Notes: generated by a model not told the origin, from the sequence alone. A stretch of DNA of 39,877 nucleotides from Firmicutes bacterium UBA5454 (GCA_002426555.1 DIQU01000058.1:31622-71498), one strand, 5' to 3'. Counted from the first letter of the stretch, positions 1 through 8,703 are shown. Numbers and translations: made by a program.

Positions 1-2002
1 TAGCTCGATTAAGCTTCCTGGCCAGCGCTTTGTAAAGGATTTCATTTACCAGTGAGCTCTTGCCTGACCCGGAAACCCCTGTTACGCAAGTTATAACACC
101 AAGTGGAAAACTTACATCAATGTTTTTCAGGTTGTTGATTCTGGCACCCAGCACCTTCAGCCACTGTCCGTTGGGTTCCCGGCGTCTGGCAGGAATCTCA
201 ATCCGTTTCGCCCCGCAGAGATACTGACCGGTTATGGAATTTGGGTTTGCCATAACTTCTTCCGGGGTACCGGCAGCAACCACTTCCCCTCCGTGTATAC
301 CTGCTCCGGGACCTATGTCAATCAGGTAATCGGATGCCAGCATGGTATCTTCGTCATGTTCTACTACCAACAAGGTATTGCCTTGATCCCGAAGATTCTT
401 CAGGGCATGAATCAAGCGCTCATTGTCTCGATGGTGCAGACCGATACTGGGCTCATCCAGGATATACAAGACTCCAACCAGACCGGAGCCAATCTGAGTA
501 GCCAGCCGGATACGCTGTGCCTCACCGCCTGACAGGGTTCCAGCAGCTCTCGATAAGGTCAGATAATCCAAACCCACAGCTATCAGAAAGCCAAGCCGGG
601 CATGTAATTCCCTCAATATTTGATATGCAATGAGTGTGTCTTTTTCGGACAGCTGTAAACCTTTAAAGAAGTCCTGGCAGTCTTGTATCGGCATTCCAAC
701 AACCTCATCGATATTTATACCGTTTACTGTCACGCCAAGGGATTCCGGTCGCAATCGAGAACCTTGGCAACTGGGACATTTCTTTGTGCTCATTAAGGAA
801 CCTATGTCGTCCTTGCTGTATTGGGAGTTGGTTTCTTTATATCGTCGCTGCAGATTGGGGATAATCCCTTCAAATGAAGAAACAAAGCTGCCCGAATTCC
901 CCTGACCTCTGCTGTAGCTTATTTTGAACTTCTCGCCATGAGTACCATATAGGATCAGGTTGATATATTTCTCATCCAAATCTTTAAGGGGGGTAGTGAG
1001 TTTAAAACCATAATGCTTTGCCATAGCTTTTATATACATTTGAGCTACACCATTGTCAATGCTCATATTCCAACCCGGTGCTTCAATGGCACCTTCAGCC
1101 AGTGAAAGATTCTCATTGATGATTAGATTTCCAGGATCGATTTCCATCATCGTTCCCAATCCGCTGCAGGTTTCACAAGCTCCATAAGGAGTGTTGAAGG
1201 AAAACATACGGGGATCCATTTCTTCAATACCAATACCGCAATCAACACAAGCATAATTCTGATTGAACAGAAGATCCTCCCCGTCTATTATATCTACCAA
1301 TGCTATACCTCCGGATAGCTCCAACACCGTCTCAAGCGAATCTGTCAGCCTTTGCTGAATATTTTCACGGACGATGAGGCGATCTACCACTACCTCTATT
1401 GTGTGTTTTTTATTCTTTTCAAGCTCGATTTCCTCAGACAGTTCAAGCATCCGTCCGTCGATCCGCACACGGACATAACCCTCTTTACGTATATGTTCCA
1501 ATAATTTTACATGTTCACCTTTTTTCCCCCGGATCACTGGGGCCAATAACTGAATTCTGGCGCCCTCAGGTAATTGCATTACCATGTCGATCATTTGATC
1601 AATGGATTGCTGATAAATTTCCTTTCCGCAGTTGGGACAATGAGGAATACCGATTCGAGCATAAAGCAGCCGAAGGTAGTCATAAATTTCTGTTACAGTG
1701 CCTACAGTAGATCTGGGATTTCGGCTGGTAGTTTTCTGATCGATGGAGATTGCAGGTGAAAGACCTTCTATGGAGTCTACATCCGGTTTCTCCATTAAAC
1801 CCAGAAATTGTCTGGCATAGGCCGACAGAGATTCTACATAACGGCGCTGTCCTTCTGCGTATATGGTATCAAAGGCCAGAGAAGACTTTCCAGATCCACT
1901 CAAGCCGGTTAACACAACAAATTGATCTCTAGGTATATTTATATCAATATTTTTTAAATTGTGCTCGCGAGCACCTTTAATGCAAATAATATCCTTTTTC
2001 AT
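1..2002 (-). CDS. uvrA: Excinuclease ABC subunit A, UvrA (partial, C-terminus beyond left edge)
   Basis: UvrA is the ATP-dependent DNA damage sensor of nucleotide excision repair and loads UvrB. About 667 N-terminal residues of a usual ~940 are present. Translating the minus strand gives MKKDIICIKGAREHNLKNI at the start, the first Walker A (LTGLSGSGKSSL), CxxC zinc-module pairs (for example ACVDCG and GACETCSG), the insertion motif CPSCQGSRL, the ABC signature LSGGEAQRIRLATQIGSG with Walker B YILDEPSIGLHHRDN, and the second Walker A (CVTGVSGSGKSSL) close to base 70. The ATG at 2002 overlaps the uvrB TGA by four bases (ATGA), so the two are translationally coupled in a uvrB-uvrA operon under the LexA-type promoter near 4100. 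No damage to the frame is visible. Identification is certain. Confidence 0.98.
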   Translation of the reverse strand, partial: MKKDIICIKGAREHNLKNIDINIPRDQFVVLTGLSGSGKSSLAFDTIYAEGQRRYVESLSAYARQFLGLMEKPDVDSIEGLSPAISIDQKTTSRNPRSTVGTVTEIYDYLRLLYARIGIPHCPNCGKEIYQQSIDQMIDMVMQLPEGARIQLLAPVIRGKKGEHVKLLEHIRKEGYVRVRIDGRMLELSEEIELEKNKKHTIEVVVDRLIVRENIQQRLTDSLETVLELSGGIALVDIIDGEDLLFNQNYACVDCGIGIEEMDPRMFSFNTPYGACETCSGLGTMMEIDPGNLIINENLSLAEGAIEAPGWNMSIDNGVAQMYIKAMAKHYGFKLTTPLKDLDEKYINLILYGTHGEKFKISYSRGQGNSGSFVSSFEGIIPNLQRRYKETNSQYSKDDIGSLMSTKKCPSCQGSRLRPESLGVTVNGINIDEVVGMPIQDCQDFFKGLQLSEKDTLIAYQILRELHARLGFLIAVGLDYLTLSRAAGTLSGGEAQRIRLATQIGSGLVGVLYILDEPSIGLHHRDNERLIHALKNLRDQGNTLLVVEHDEDTMLASDYLIDIGPGAGIHGGEVVAAGTPEEVMANPNSITGQYLCGAKRIEIPARRREPNGQWLKVLGARINNLKNIDVSFPLGVITCVTGVSGSGKSSLVNEILYKALARKLNRA

Positions 2003-3984
2003 ACGTGGTCGTCATCGCTTTCTGCTCTTTTTCTGATTTCCATTATTCTGTCACGCAGTCGTGCTGCTGTCTCAAACTCCAGTGCCGCAGCCGCTGTCTT
2101 CATTTCCTTCTCCAATTTTTTAAGCTGCTTCTCCCTTTCCTGAGGGGACATGGCATCTTCTATCTCATATATCTGAGACTCCTCGGCAGCCTTGGTAATT
2201 TCGATTTTTTCATGAATTTCCTTATGGATGGTTTCAGGTATGATTCCATGTAATTTATTAAATTCCAATTGCATTATTCTCCTGCGATTGGTTTCATCAA
2301 TTGCATATCGCATGGAATCGGTAATATTATCGGCATACATGATAACTGAACCATTGGTATTGCGTGAAGCCCGTCCGATTGTCTGAATCAGCGAAGTTTG
2401 AGATCTAAGGAATCCTTCCTTGTCGGCATCCAATATCGCAACCAGAGAAACCTCGGGCAAATCCAGACCTTCTCGAAGTAAATTAATACCTACCAGCACA
2501 TCGAACTCTCCCAGCCGCAAATCCCGAATAATCTCCATACGTTCCATTGTTAGAATATCCGAGTGAAGATAACGAACCTTCACATCCATCTCCTTAAGAA
2601 AATCCGTCAGGCTTTCCGCCATCTTTTTGGTCAAAGTTGTAATGAGCACTCTTTCCTTTTTGGCAGCTCTCTCTCGAATTCGTGCCAGCAGGTGATCTAT
2701 CTGTCCGTGAATCGGAAACACATGAACTTCAGGATCTACCAGTCCCGTGGGACGGATAATCTGCTCTACAATCTGTGTAGAACGTTCTTTTTCATAGACT
2801 GCAGGTGTAGCACTTACATAAATAACCTGATTCAACCTCTCTTGAAACTCTTCAAATTTAAGAGGGCGGTTATCAAAGGCAGCCAGCAGGCGAAAACCAT
2901 ATTCAATCAAGGTTTCCTTCCGAGAGCGATCTCCTGCATACATGGCTCGCACCTGAGGCAGGGTCACATGGGATTCATCCACAAACAGCAGAAAATCATC
3001 AGGGAAATAATCCAGTAAGGTATAGGGAGGTTCCCCCGGATTTCTCCCATCCAGATAGCGGGAATAGTTTTCAATCCCGCTGCAGTATCCGATTTCCCGC
3101 ATCATTTCCAGATCAAAATTGGTGCGCTGCATCAGCCTCTGAGCTTCCAGGAGTTTGTCCTGTTCCTTTAATAAATGGATCTGCTCTTCCAAATCCCTTT
3201 CAATCATGTCGATTGCTTTTTCCATATTTTCTCTTGAAGAAGCATAGTGGGAAGCAGGAAAAATTACAACATGGGTCAGGGTGTTCAGAACTCCTCCTGT
3301 AAGCGTATCAATTTCTGATATGCGATCTATTTCATCTCCGAAAAATTCTATTCTAACAGCTTTTTCATGTGAATTGGCAGGAATGATTTCCAGAACATCG
3401 CCGCGAACCCGGAAAGTTCCACGTACAAAATCCATATCATTTCGCTCATATTGGATATCCACCAGCTTTCGCAGTATATCATTTCGTTCTCTGATCATGC
3501 CCGGTCGAAGAGAAAGCATTAGATTCCTGTACTCACTGGGATTACCCAAACCGTAAATGCAGGAAACACTGGAAACAACAATAACATCTCTGCGTTCCAG
3601 CAAAGCGGATGTTGCAGAATGTCTGAGTTTGTCAATTTCATCATTGATGGAAGCATCCTTTTCAATATAGGTGTCCGTTGAAGGCAGGTAGGCTTCAGGT
3701 TGGAAATAATCATAGTAGCTTACAAAATACTCCACTGCATTATCCGGAAAAATATCCTTGAATTCGCTGCAAAGCTGTGCTGCCAGGGTTTTATTATGAG
3801 CCAAAACCAGGGTCGGCTTCTGTACCTTTTCTATAACATTAGCCATGGTAAAGGTTTTTCCCGAGCCTGTAATACCCAAAAGCGTCTGTTCCCTGTCTCC
3901 TCGCAGGATACCTTCTGTCAGTTGTGCTATTGCCTTTGGCTGATCTCCCTGGGGAACCATATCCGATTTTATTGTAAACTTCAT
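1999..3984 (-). CDS. uvrB: Excinuclease ABC subunit B, UvrB
   Basis: UvrB is the helicase-fold subunit that verifies damage and recruits UvrC. Visible: Walker A GITGSGKT (residues 38-45), the YDYFQPEAYLP beta-hairpin region used for damage verification, the DESHVTLPQ helicase motif, motif VI around QTIGRASRN, and a C-terminal UVR domain (KQLKKLEKEMKTAA onward) for UvrC contact. I take the ATG at 3984, preceded by a GGTGG ribosome site, giving 661 aa, the normal length. An upstream in-frame ATG at 4017 would lie in the 7-bp repeat and add an atypical tail. The promoter lies about 110 bases upstream and carries a LexA box, as expected because uvrBA is an SOS operon in Bacillus subtilis. Confidence 0.98.
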   Translation of the reverse strand: MKFTIKSDMVPQGDQPKAIAQLTEGILRGDREQTLLGITGSGKTFTMANVIEKVQKPTLVLAHNKTLAAQLCSEFKDIFPDNAVEYFVSYYDYFQPEAYLPSTDTYIEKDASINDEIDKLRHSATSALLERRDVIVVSSVSCIYGLGNPSEYRNLMLSLRPGMIRERNDILRKLVDIQYERNDMDFVRGTFRVRGDVLEIIPANSHEKAVRIEFFGDEIDRISEIDTLTGGVLNTLTHVVIFPASHYASSRENMEKAIDMIERDLEEQIHLLKEQDKLLEAQRLMQRTNFDLEMMREIGYCSGIENYSRYLDGRNPGEPPYTLLDYFPDDFLLFVDESHVTLPQVRAMYAGDRSRKETLIEYGFRLLAAFDNRPLKFEEFQERLNQVIYVSATPAVYEKERSTQIVEQIIRPTGLVDPEVHVFPIHGQIDHLLARIRERAAKKERVLITTLTKKMAESLTDFLKEMDVKVRYLHSDILTMERMEIIRDLRLGEFDVLVGINLLREGLDLPEVSLVAILDADKEGFLRSQTSLIQTIGRASRNTNGSVIMYADNITDSMRYAIDETNRRRIMQLEFNKLHGIIPETIHKEIHEKIEITKAAEESQIYEIEDAMSPQEREKQLKKLEKEMKTAAAALEFETAARLRDRIMEIRKRAESDDDHV

Positions 3985-3997
3985 TTGTTTCCACCTT

Positions 3998-4095
3998 TTC
4001 TGACTTCTATCTTCCAACCTCTAACTTCCAACCCCTAACCTCTAATTTCTACCTTCTAATATCCGACTTCTGACCTCTGACTTCTGACATCCAAT
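3998..4095 (-). repeat. Degenerate 7-bp tandem repeat in the uvrB leader
   Basis: Fourteen consecutive heptamers keep strict 7-base phase. On the plus strand the consensus is YTCYRAC (for example TTCTGAC, TTCTATC, TTCCAAC, CTCTAAC); the uvrB mRNA would read as a purine-rich GTYRGAR repeat. It begins just upstream of the uvrB Shine-Dalgarno and ends at the -10 hexamer, so nearly the whole untranslated leader is repeat. Function unknown. Confidence 0.85.
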
Positions 4096-4122
4096 TATAT
4101 CATACATGTCAAGAAAAAAGAA
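4094..4122 (-). promoter_or_regulatory. Putative uvrBA promoter
   Basis: On the minus strand a perfect -10 TATAAT lies at 4094-4099, and 17 bases upstream a weak -35 (TTCTTT) at 4117-4122. The weak -35 is overlapped by the LexA box. Transcription would begin near 4087, inside the heptamer repeat. Confidence 0.6.
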
Positions 4123-4132
4123 CATCTGTTCC
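4119..4132. promoter_or_regulatory. LexA (SOS) operator upstream of uvrB
   Basis: The core GAACATCTGTTC (4120-4131) is an exact GAAC-N4-GTTC palindrome, matching 12 of 14 positions of the Bacillus consensus CGAACRNRYGTTYC as I recall it. It overlaps the -35 of the uvrB promoter, the expected position for repression. It is nested in a longer inverted repeat (AAGAACAT at 4118-4125, ATGTTCTT at 4138-4145), which adds a further half-site. The divergent LysM gene promoter is also nearby. Confidence 0.8.
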
Positions 4133-4227
4133 CACAAATGTTCTTGTTTTTTAGTCATAGTTTTATGATAAAATAATATATATTAATACATGAGACAATG
4201 CAAGGGTGTTAGGAGGAGGAACCTCAT

Positions 4228-5055
4228 ATGATTCAATACATTGTACAGCCGGGTGACAATCTTTACAGTATCAGTTTACGATTTAAAACCAATGTCACTA
4301 TACTTATGCAGGTGAACCAATTAACAGACCCTCAAAAAATATATCCCGGACAAGTACTGAGGATTCCCCTTCCTCATGCAGACTGTACAACCATAGTCAG
4401 TGATAAAGCCATTGGATGCCCTGGAGAAGACAATCAGGGGGCAGGATTTCCGAATATTGCCAGGGGGAGCACCGGTCCTTTTGTTTTGCTGCTCCAAGGA
4501 CAACTGACCAAACTTGGTTTTTACAAGGCGAACATGGATGGTGTCTACACCACGATTACGGAAGGAAGTGTCATCCAGTTCCAAATAAGTCGAAATCTGC
4601 CTCCCTCCGGTCAAGTTGATACCAAAACCTGGAAACATCTGTTGGACGATGCCCAATGCTCCCAAAATGCGCCGCCATACCACAGCACCATGCTGCTTTC
4701 AGGGCTGCTCATGATATTATCCACTGAAAAACCATCTTACAAGCCGGGTGAAATCATAAGCCTGTCTTTAATGAAAATCAATCTGTCCAATGAGACTATT
4801 CAGTTAAACTATAACTCCAGTCAACGCTATGATTTCAAGCTGTCTTCTTCTTCAGGTCGGACTGCCTGGCGTTGGTCCGATGACAAATCCTTCACCCAGG
4901 TATTGGGTAAGATTTCCATCTCACCTGGGCAGGTGATCCGTTACACAGAGCAGACGACTCTGCCCGCTGCAATAGAAAATGGAAGATTCCATGTCTTGGG
5001 ATGGAATACCGCCAAGCAGATAAACCATATAAAACTGCATGTTATCATTCGCTAA
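4228..5055 (+). CDS. LysM / peptidoglycan-binding / BsuPI-domain protein
   Basis: 275 aa with three modules. An N-terminal LysM (residues 1-48, YIVQPGDNLYSIS to PGQVLRIP) would bind GlcNAc polymers. A PG_binding_1-like helical module spans roughly 78-140 (FVLLLQGQLTKLGFY, DGVYTTITEGSVIQFQ). The C-terminal beta domain (about 160-262; YDFKLSSSSGRTAWRWSDD, ending RFHVLGWNT) resembles the BsuPI intracellular proteinase-inhibitor family. The start follows a very strong AGGAGGAGG site. No signal peptide or membrane segment precedes the LysM, so it is probably not a Sec substrate; a role on the forespore or spore surface, or inside the mother cell, is inference. Its stop overlaps the convergent MinJ-like gene by 11 bases. 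It sits between uvrB and minJ. Confidence 0.88.
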   Translation: MIQYIVQPGDNLYSISLRFKTNVTILMQVNQLTDPQKIYPGQVLRIPLPHADCTTIVSDKAIGCPGEDNQGAGFPNIARGSTGPFVLLLQGQLTKLGFYKANMDGVYTTITEGSVIQFQISRNLPPSGQVDTKTWKHLLDDAQCSQNAPPYHSTMLLSGLLMILSTEKPSYKPGEIISLSLMKINLSNETIQLNYNSSQRYDFKLSSSSGRTAWRWSDDKSFTQVLGKISISPGQVIRYTEQTTLPAAIENGRFHVLGWNTAKQINHIKLHVIIR

Positions 5056-6280
5056 CTTCTTTTGCATGCTTGTGTTGTGCTAATCGTTTCCATAATGTAT
5101 AAGCCAATCCATGCTGTTCATTAGCCAAAAACAGACGGCTTGTCTTTCTGGGTACAAATATAACCCCAAGCTTATCCTCATCACGTCTGTAATTGCGATA
5201 TTCTGTTGTTACCGTCTTAGTTCCACGATTCAAATCCATCCATAAATAATTTGGCGCATTATTCAAGGTTTCCTTAAGCATTTCCTCGCTGTTAATCTTT
5301 TTTCCATTTACATTCAACAGTACATCACCGGAACGCAGCCCCATATGGCTGCCTAATCTGTCGGGTAACACTTCCAGTACACGGAGACCTCTCCAGGGGG
5401 CACCAAACAAAGGCGTTCCTCCCAACTGGCTGCTTCTGCTGAAATGTAGAATGACCTCATGTAAAAACGGCATCAGAATTGCGCCTATTACTTTGAGCCA
5501 GGTGTGATTTACAGATAATACACCCAGGCTTAAGATGAGTAAACTGTATGCTCCCAACAAAAGCCCCGTAACCCGCGTTCTCTCCTTAGGTTGAGCTGTT
5601 ATTGCCAATCCGCTGTATTCCAGAAGAATGGCGAGGGGAAACAGTATGAGCTCACCTTCCCTGTGCAAACTTAAAATCGGCCACCAATCAGGCATTGCCA
5701 AGGCACCGACCGCCATGGGCAGGCTTGGACTGGGATTAGCCAGAATAATTAAGGGAACCGGCCATAGCCTGCCCAGGACAAAGGCTCCTATGGGCTTGAA
5801 CCTTTTGTGTTCCATAACTACAGGCAAAGCGTCTCTATGACCATCCAGCAAAATCAGAATGCTCTCCGAAAAGTGCAAAACACCGATTATGGCTATGACA
5901 GAAGACACATCGATCTCCGGCCAGCCAAATATGATGCTGATAAGAGACAGCAGCCCTCCCGCATATGAAAAACACAGGTATCTTTCATTTAACAAGGTTA
6001 AAAGCAAGGCAATAGGCCAGATTATTATAATGGTATTCAGATCCAATGCAACCCCGGTGACTATAATCAGAGAACTGGTGACAAGACCTGCAATCATCCC
6101 ATACAACATTGCATTCATCAGTCGATTGATTACAGTATCGCGCAGAAAGCCCAACCAGGTTTCTTCCAGTTGGACCCTTCGTTTGATCTGCATATAGACT
6201 GCCATAATAATCATCAAATATAGAAAACTGGTAATGGATTGGGAAAATGCTGTGAAGATTAACTTGATAATTCCAGCCAT
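5045..6280 (-). CDS. MinJ-like polytopic membrane protein with C-terminal PDZ domain
   Basis: 411 aa. About eight hydrophobic segments fill residues 1-275, followed by a PDZ domain around 285-360 (GLRVLEVLPDRLGSHMGLRSG, DVLLNVNGKKINS) and a basic tail. This architecture, and the position next to ctpB, ftsX, ftsE and uvrBA, matches Bacillus subtilis MinJ, which bridges DivIVA and MinD for division-site placement; many clostridial homologues are annotated only as PDZ-domain proteins. The ATG at 6280 has an upstream GAAGGAG. It lies 23 bases after ctpB and probably shares its transcript. MinJ function is inferred from architecture and synteny. The C-terminus overlaps the convergent LysM gene by 11 bases. 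Confidence 0.8.
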   Translation of the reverse strand: MAGIIKLIFTAFSQSITSFLYLMIIMAVYMQIKRRVQLEETWLGFLRDTVINRLMNAMLYGMIAGLVTSSLIIVTGVALDLNTIIIIWPIALLLTLLNERYLCFSYAGGLLSLISIIFGWPEIDVSSVIAIIGVLHFSESILILLDGHRDALPVVMEHKRFKPIGAFVLGRLWPVPLIILANPSPSLPMAVGALAMPDWWPILSLHREGELILFPLAILLEYSGLAITAQPKERTRVTGLLLGAYSLLILSLGVLSVNHTWLKVIGAILMPFLHEVILHFSRSSQLGGTPLFGAPWRGLRVLEVLPDRLGSHMGLRSGDVLLNVNGKKINSEEMLKETLNNAPNYLWMDLNRGTKTVTTEYRNYRRDEDKLGVIFVPRKTSRLFLANEQHGLAYTLWKRLAQHKHAKEVSE

Positions 6281-6303
6281 ATCCTTATCTCCTTCTCCCG
6301 CTG

Positions 6304-7539
6304 TTATTCTCCCTCGCCAATCAGGTTTTTCACTTCTTTCAAACCTCTGGTAAGAGGGGCGTCCAGCTCCAGTGGCATTTCTTCATTGGGATTTTCTATT
6401 ACAAAGTCAGTTGCTGCTTTGAGCTCTTTTACCTTGATATCCGGTGTTACACCTTTTTTATTTATATCTCTTCCATTGGGCGTGAAATACTGAGCTGAGG
6501 TCAACTTGATGACATCCCCTTCCTTAAAGGGACCGCGGATGGTTTGTACCAGGCCTTTCCCAAAAGTAGTTTCGCCTATTATCAGGCCTGTTTCATGATC
6601 CTGTATGGCACCGGACAAGACCTCGGAAGCACTGGCACTATATTGATTAACCAGTACTGCAAGCGGTATGTCGATCATTTCCTGATTGGATGTATATTCC
6701 ACCCGCGTGCCTTCTTTATCCTCACTATATAAAACCAAGCCCTGGGGCAGCAGCATATCTGCTATAGCGACACATTCATCCAGAAGACCGCCGGGATTGC
6801 TTCGAAGATCCAGCACCAGACCCTTCATTCCCTGAGAATGAAGATCGTTCAGAGCGTCCAAAAAATTCTGCGAAGAACCTTTGTCAAAACGATACAGCCA
6901 TAAATATCCTACTTCATCGTCCAGCATCCGGTATTCCAAATCCGGAATATCTATGATGGCTCGCGTGAGAGTGATCTCCTTGACCTCGTCTTTTCGGAGT
7001 ATTGATACCTTGACCTGAGTGTCCGGTTCACCTCTCATGATACTGACCGCTTCTTCCATCATGCTGCCGTCCATATCCTTCCCGTTGACAGCTATGATCC
7101 TGTCACCGGAGGTAATACCAGCCGTTGCAGCAGGGCTGCCTTTAAAAGCCGTGACTACCGTAATCATATTGTCGATAACGGATACGGACAATCCGACACC
7201 TGCATAGGTACCTTGAACATCAATCAAAAAGTCTTGATATTCCTCTGCTGTAAGATAATATGAGTAAGGGTCATCCAAAGAGCTTACCATTCCCTTTATG
7301 GCTCCTTCCAGCATGGTATCCAGCTCCGGTTCAATCAGGTAATCGCTTTGAATTACAGCTTTTATTTGATTGAACTTCCTATAGAAGTCCTTCATTTCCA
7401 TATATTCTTCTGCCTGTATGATGTCACCCTGGCTGATCATAATGTATTCGTTAACCTGCAGTGTAATATAAGATGATAACAACGCTGTTATTAAAATAAG
7501 TATAATCCCGGCAAAAATAGCAGATTTCCTGCTAATCAT
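6304..7539 (-). CDS. ctpB: S41-family C-terminal processing protease (CtpA/CtpB type)
   Basis: 411 aa serine protease. One N-terminal membrane anchor (residues 6-27) puts the rest outside the cytoplasm. A PDZ domain lies near 105-195 (GVGLSVSVIDN, AGITSGDRIIAVNG), followed by the S41 core. In SASASE (301-306) the middle Ser303 aligns with the nucleophile, Lys328 of FGKGLVQT with the general base, and Gln332 with the third conserved residue, so it looks active. In B. subtilis the syntenic CtpB cleaves SpoIVFA during sporulation; that role here is inference. It has its own extended -10 promoter upstream and is followed by the MinJ-like gene. Confidence 0.93.
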   Translation of the reverse strand: MISRKSAIFAGIILILITALLSSYITLQVNEYIMISQGDIIQAEEYMEMKDFYRKFNQIKAVIQSDYLIEPELDTMLEGAIKGMVSSLDDPYSYYLTAEEYQDFLIDVQGTYAGVGLSVSVIDNMITVVTAFKGSPAATAGITSGDRIIAVNGKDMDGSMMEEAVSIMRGEPDTQVKVSILRKDEVKEITLTRAIIDIPDLEYRMLDDEVGYLWLYRFDKGSSQNFLDALNDLHSQGMKGLVLDLRSNPGGLLDECVAIADMLLPQGLVLYSEDKEGTRVEYTSNQEMIDIPLAVLVNQYSASASEVLSGAIQDHETGLIIGETTFGKGLVQTIRGPFKEGDVIKLTSAQYFTPNGRDINKKGVTPDIKVKELKAATDFVIENPNEEMPLELDAPLTRGLKEVKNLIGEGE

Positions 7540-7582
7540 AAAAACATCCTCCCAACAAAACTGGTTTCTTCGTGCTTAATAT

Positions 7583-7611
7583 ATTATAGCATTTACCCAG
7601 TGTTAATACAA
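7583..7611 (-). promoter_or_regulatory. Putative ctpB promoter (extended -10)
   Basis: On the minus strand, -35 TTGTAT at 7606-7611, a 17-base spacer, and -10 TATAAT at 7583-7588 preceded by TGC, forming an extended TGnTATAAT element. This lies about 45 bases before the ctpB ATG. Confidence 0.65.
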
Positions 7612-7689
7612 AAAGTATTTCCTTGATTATCCACCTGCACCCGCTATGTATTATACATTATCGACAAATACAGCAGCTTATAAGCTTCC

Positions 7690-7722
7690 AAAACAGTAAA
7701 GAGTTCAGATATTCTGAACTCT
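7690..7722 (-). terminator. Rho-independent terminator after ftsX
   Basis: A perfect 10-base inverted repeat (AGAGTTCAGA at 7700-7709, TCTGAACTCT at 7713-7722, 3-base loop) is followed on the minus strand by TTTACTGTTTT. It lies 75 bases past the ftsX stop and before the ctpB promoter, so ftsEX and ctpB form separate units. Confidence 0.65.
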
Positions 7723-7797
7723 GCTGAGATTCATGAGATTCACCCACTTGGATTGGCAATAAATGCTGTACACAGCTGCCTGGTTTACTGTGCAGGG

Positions 7798-8703
7798 CTA
7801 TACCCGCAAATGCTTTCGTATTGACAACAGACTGGCAGTGATACCTACCAAGCTTCCTACCAGTATAAACAAGGCTGTAATTGGATAGATAATTTCATAC
7901 AGGGGAAGAGGCTGGAATAATGACAACAGGTTGTATTGCTGAGGTGTGTTTACTCGATTCAGTAAAAGTGAATATACCCCTGCTGTCAATCCGCTCGAAA
8001 TTATTGCACCAAGCAAGCCCAATGCCAGGCCTTCCATCAGGAAAGGCCATCGGATATACCAATCCGTGGCGCCGATATATTTCATAATATTGACTTCCCG
8101 CCGTCTGGAAAATACAGATATGCGTATTGTGTTATGAATAATAATCATGGACATGACAACAAGAACGGCAACAATCATCATACCAAAAACACGAATGGTA
8201 GAAACAATGGTGGTGATGGAATCTACTGCATCCTTACTGTACTGCACATTTTCTACAACTTTCAGCTTTTCGAATTTCTCAACAATCGCCATTACATATT
8301 CCGGATTCTCCAAAGTGACATGAAAGGAATCGGGGAGGGGGTTGTTCTGTGCAGTATATCCATCCAGGAGATACTTCTTATCGCCCCACTCTTCCCGCCA
8401 TTTATTCAGTGCTTCCATCCGGGAAATGAACTCCCATTTGCTGATGCCTTCCCAGCCCGTCATTTGCTGCTCTACAGCCTTAATATCGGAAGTCCTGACA
8501 TATGTTTTCAAGAAAACGGTAACTTCCGTCTTTGATTCCAAGCTGGAGGCCACACTATTAAAATTCATAACCACAGCCAGTACCAGCCCCAATATGAAAA
8601 GAGCAGCGGCTATGGCGCTGATTGAAGCCAGAGACATGATCCGATTGCGGAATAAATTTTTAAAACCGTGATTCACCATTCGTTTCCATGTTCTAATCTT
8701 CAA
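7798..8703 (-). CDS. ftsX: Cell-division ABC permease FtsX
   Basis: FtsX is the membrane half of FtsEX, which couples ATP hydrolysis to peptidoglycan hydrolases at the septum. From the TTG at 8703 the protein is 301 aa and begins MKIRTWKRMVNHGFKNLFRN, the family's usual start, with an AAAGGGGAG site 7 bases upstream; the ATG at 8736 or 8724 would overlap ftsE further and add an atypical leader. One membrane segment near 25-50 is followed by an extracellular loop of about 110 residues (ESKTEVTVFLKTYV onward) and three C-terminal membrane segments. The FtsX motif FSRRREVNIMKYIGATDWYI is intact. It overlaps the end of ftsE by 11 bases. The M23/EnvC-like hydrolase gene that often follows ftsX is absent. 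Confidence 0.93.
   Translation of the reverse strand: MKIRTWKRMVNHGFKNLFRNRIMSLASISAIAAALFILGLVLAVVMNFNSVASSLESKTEVTVFLKTYVRTSDIKAVEQQMTGWEGISKWEFISRMEALNKWREEWGDKKYLLDGYTAQNNPLPDSFHVTLENPEYVMAIVEKFEKLKVVENVQYSKDAVDSITTIVSTIRVFGMMIVAVLVVMSMIIIHNTIRISVFSRRREVNIMKYIGATDWYIRWPFLMEGLALGLLGAIISSGLTAGVYSLLLNRVNTPQQYNLLSLFQPLPLYEIIYPITALFILVGSLVGITASLLSIRKHLRV

Noticed and set aside
2563..3018. Open frame of 151 codons on the plus strand inside uvrB
   Set aside because: It is antisense to conserved UvrB motifs, has no ribosome site and no recognisable protein features.
4107..4112. TTGACA on the minus strand near the uvrB -10 as its -35 box
   Set aside because: Only 7 bases separate it from TATAAT, and no -10-like hexamer lies 16-18 bases downstream of it. 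The spacing rules it out.
4118..4152. Terminator hairpin (AAGAACAT...ATGTTCTT plus T-run) between uvrB and the LysM gene
   Set aside because: The flanking genes diverge, so no transcript ends here. The hairpin symmetry is better explained by the LexA operator half-sites.
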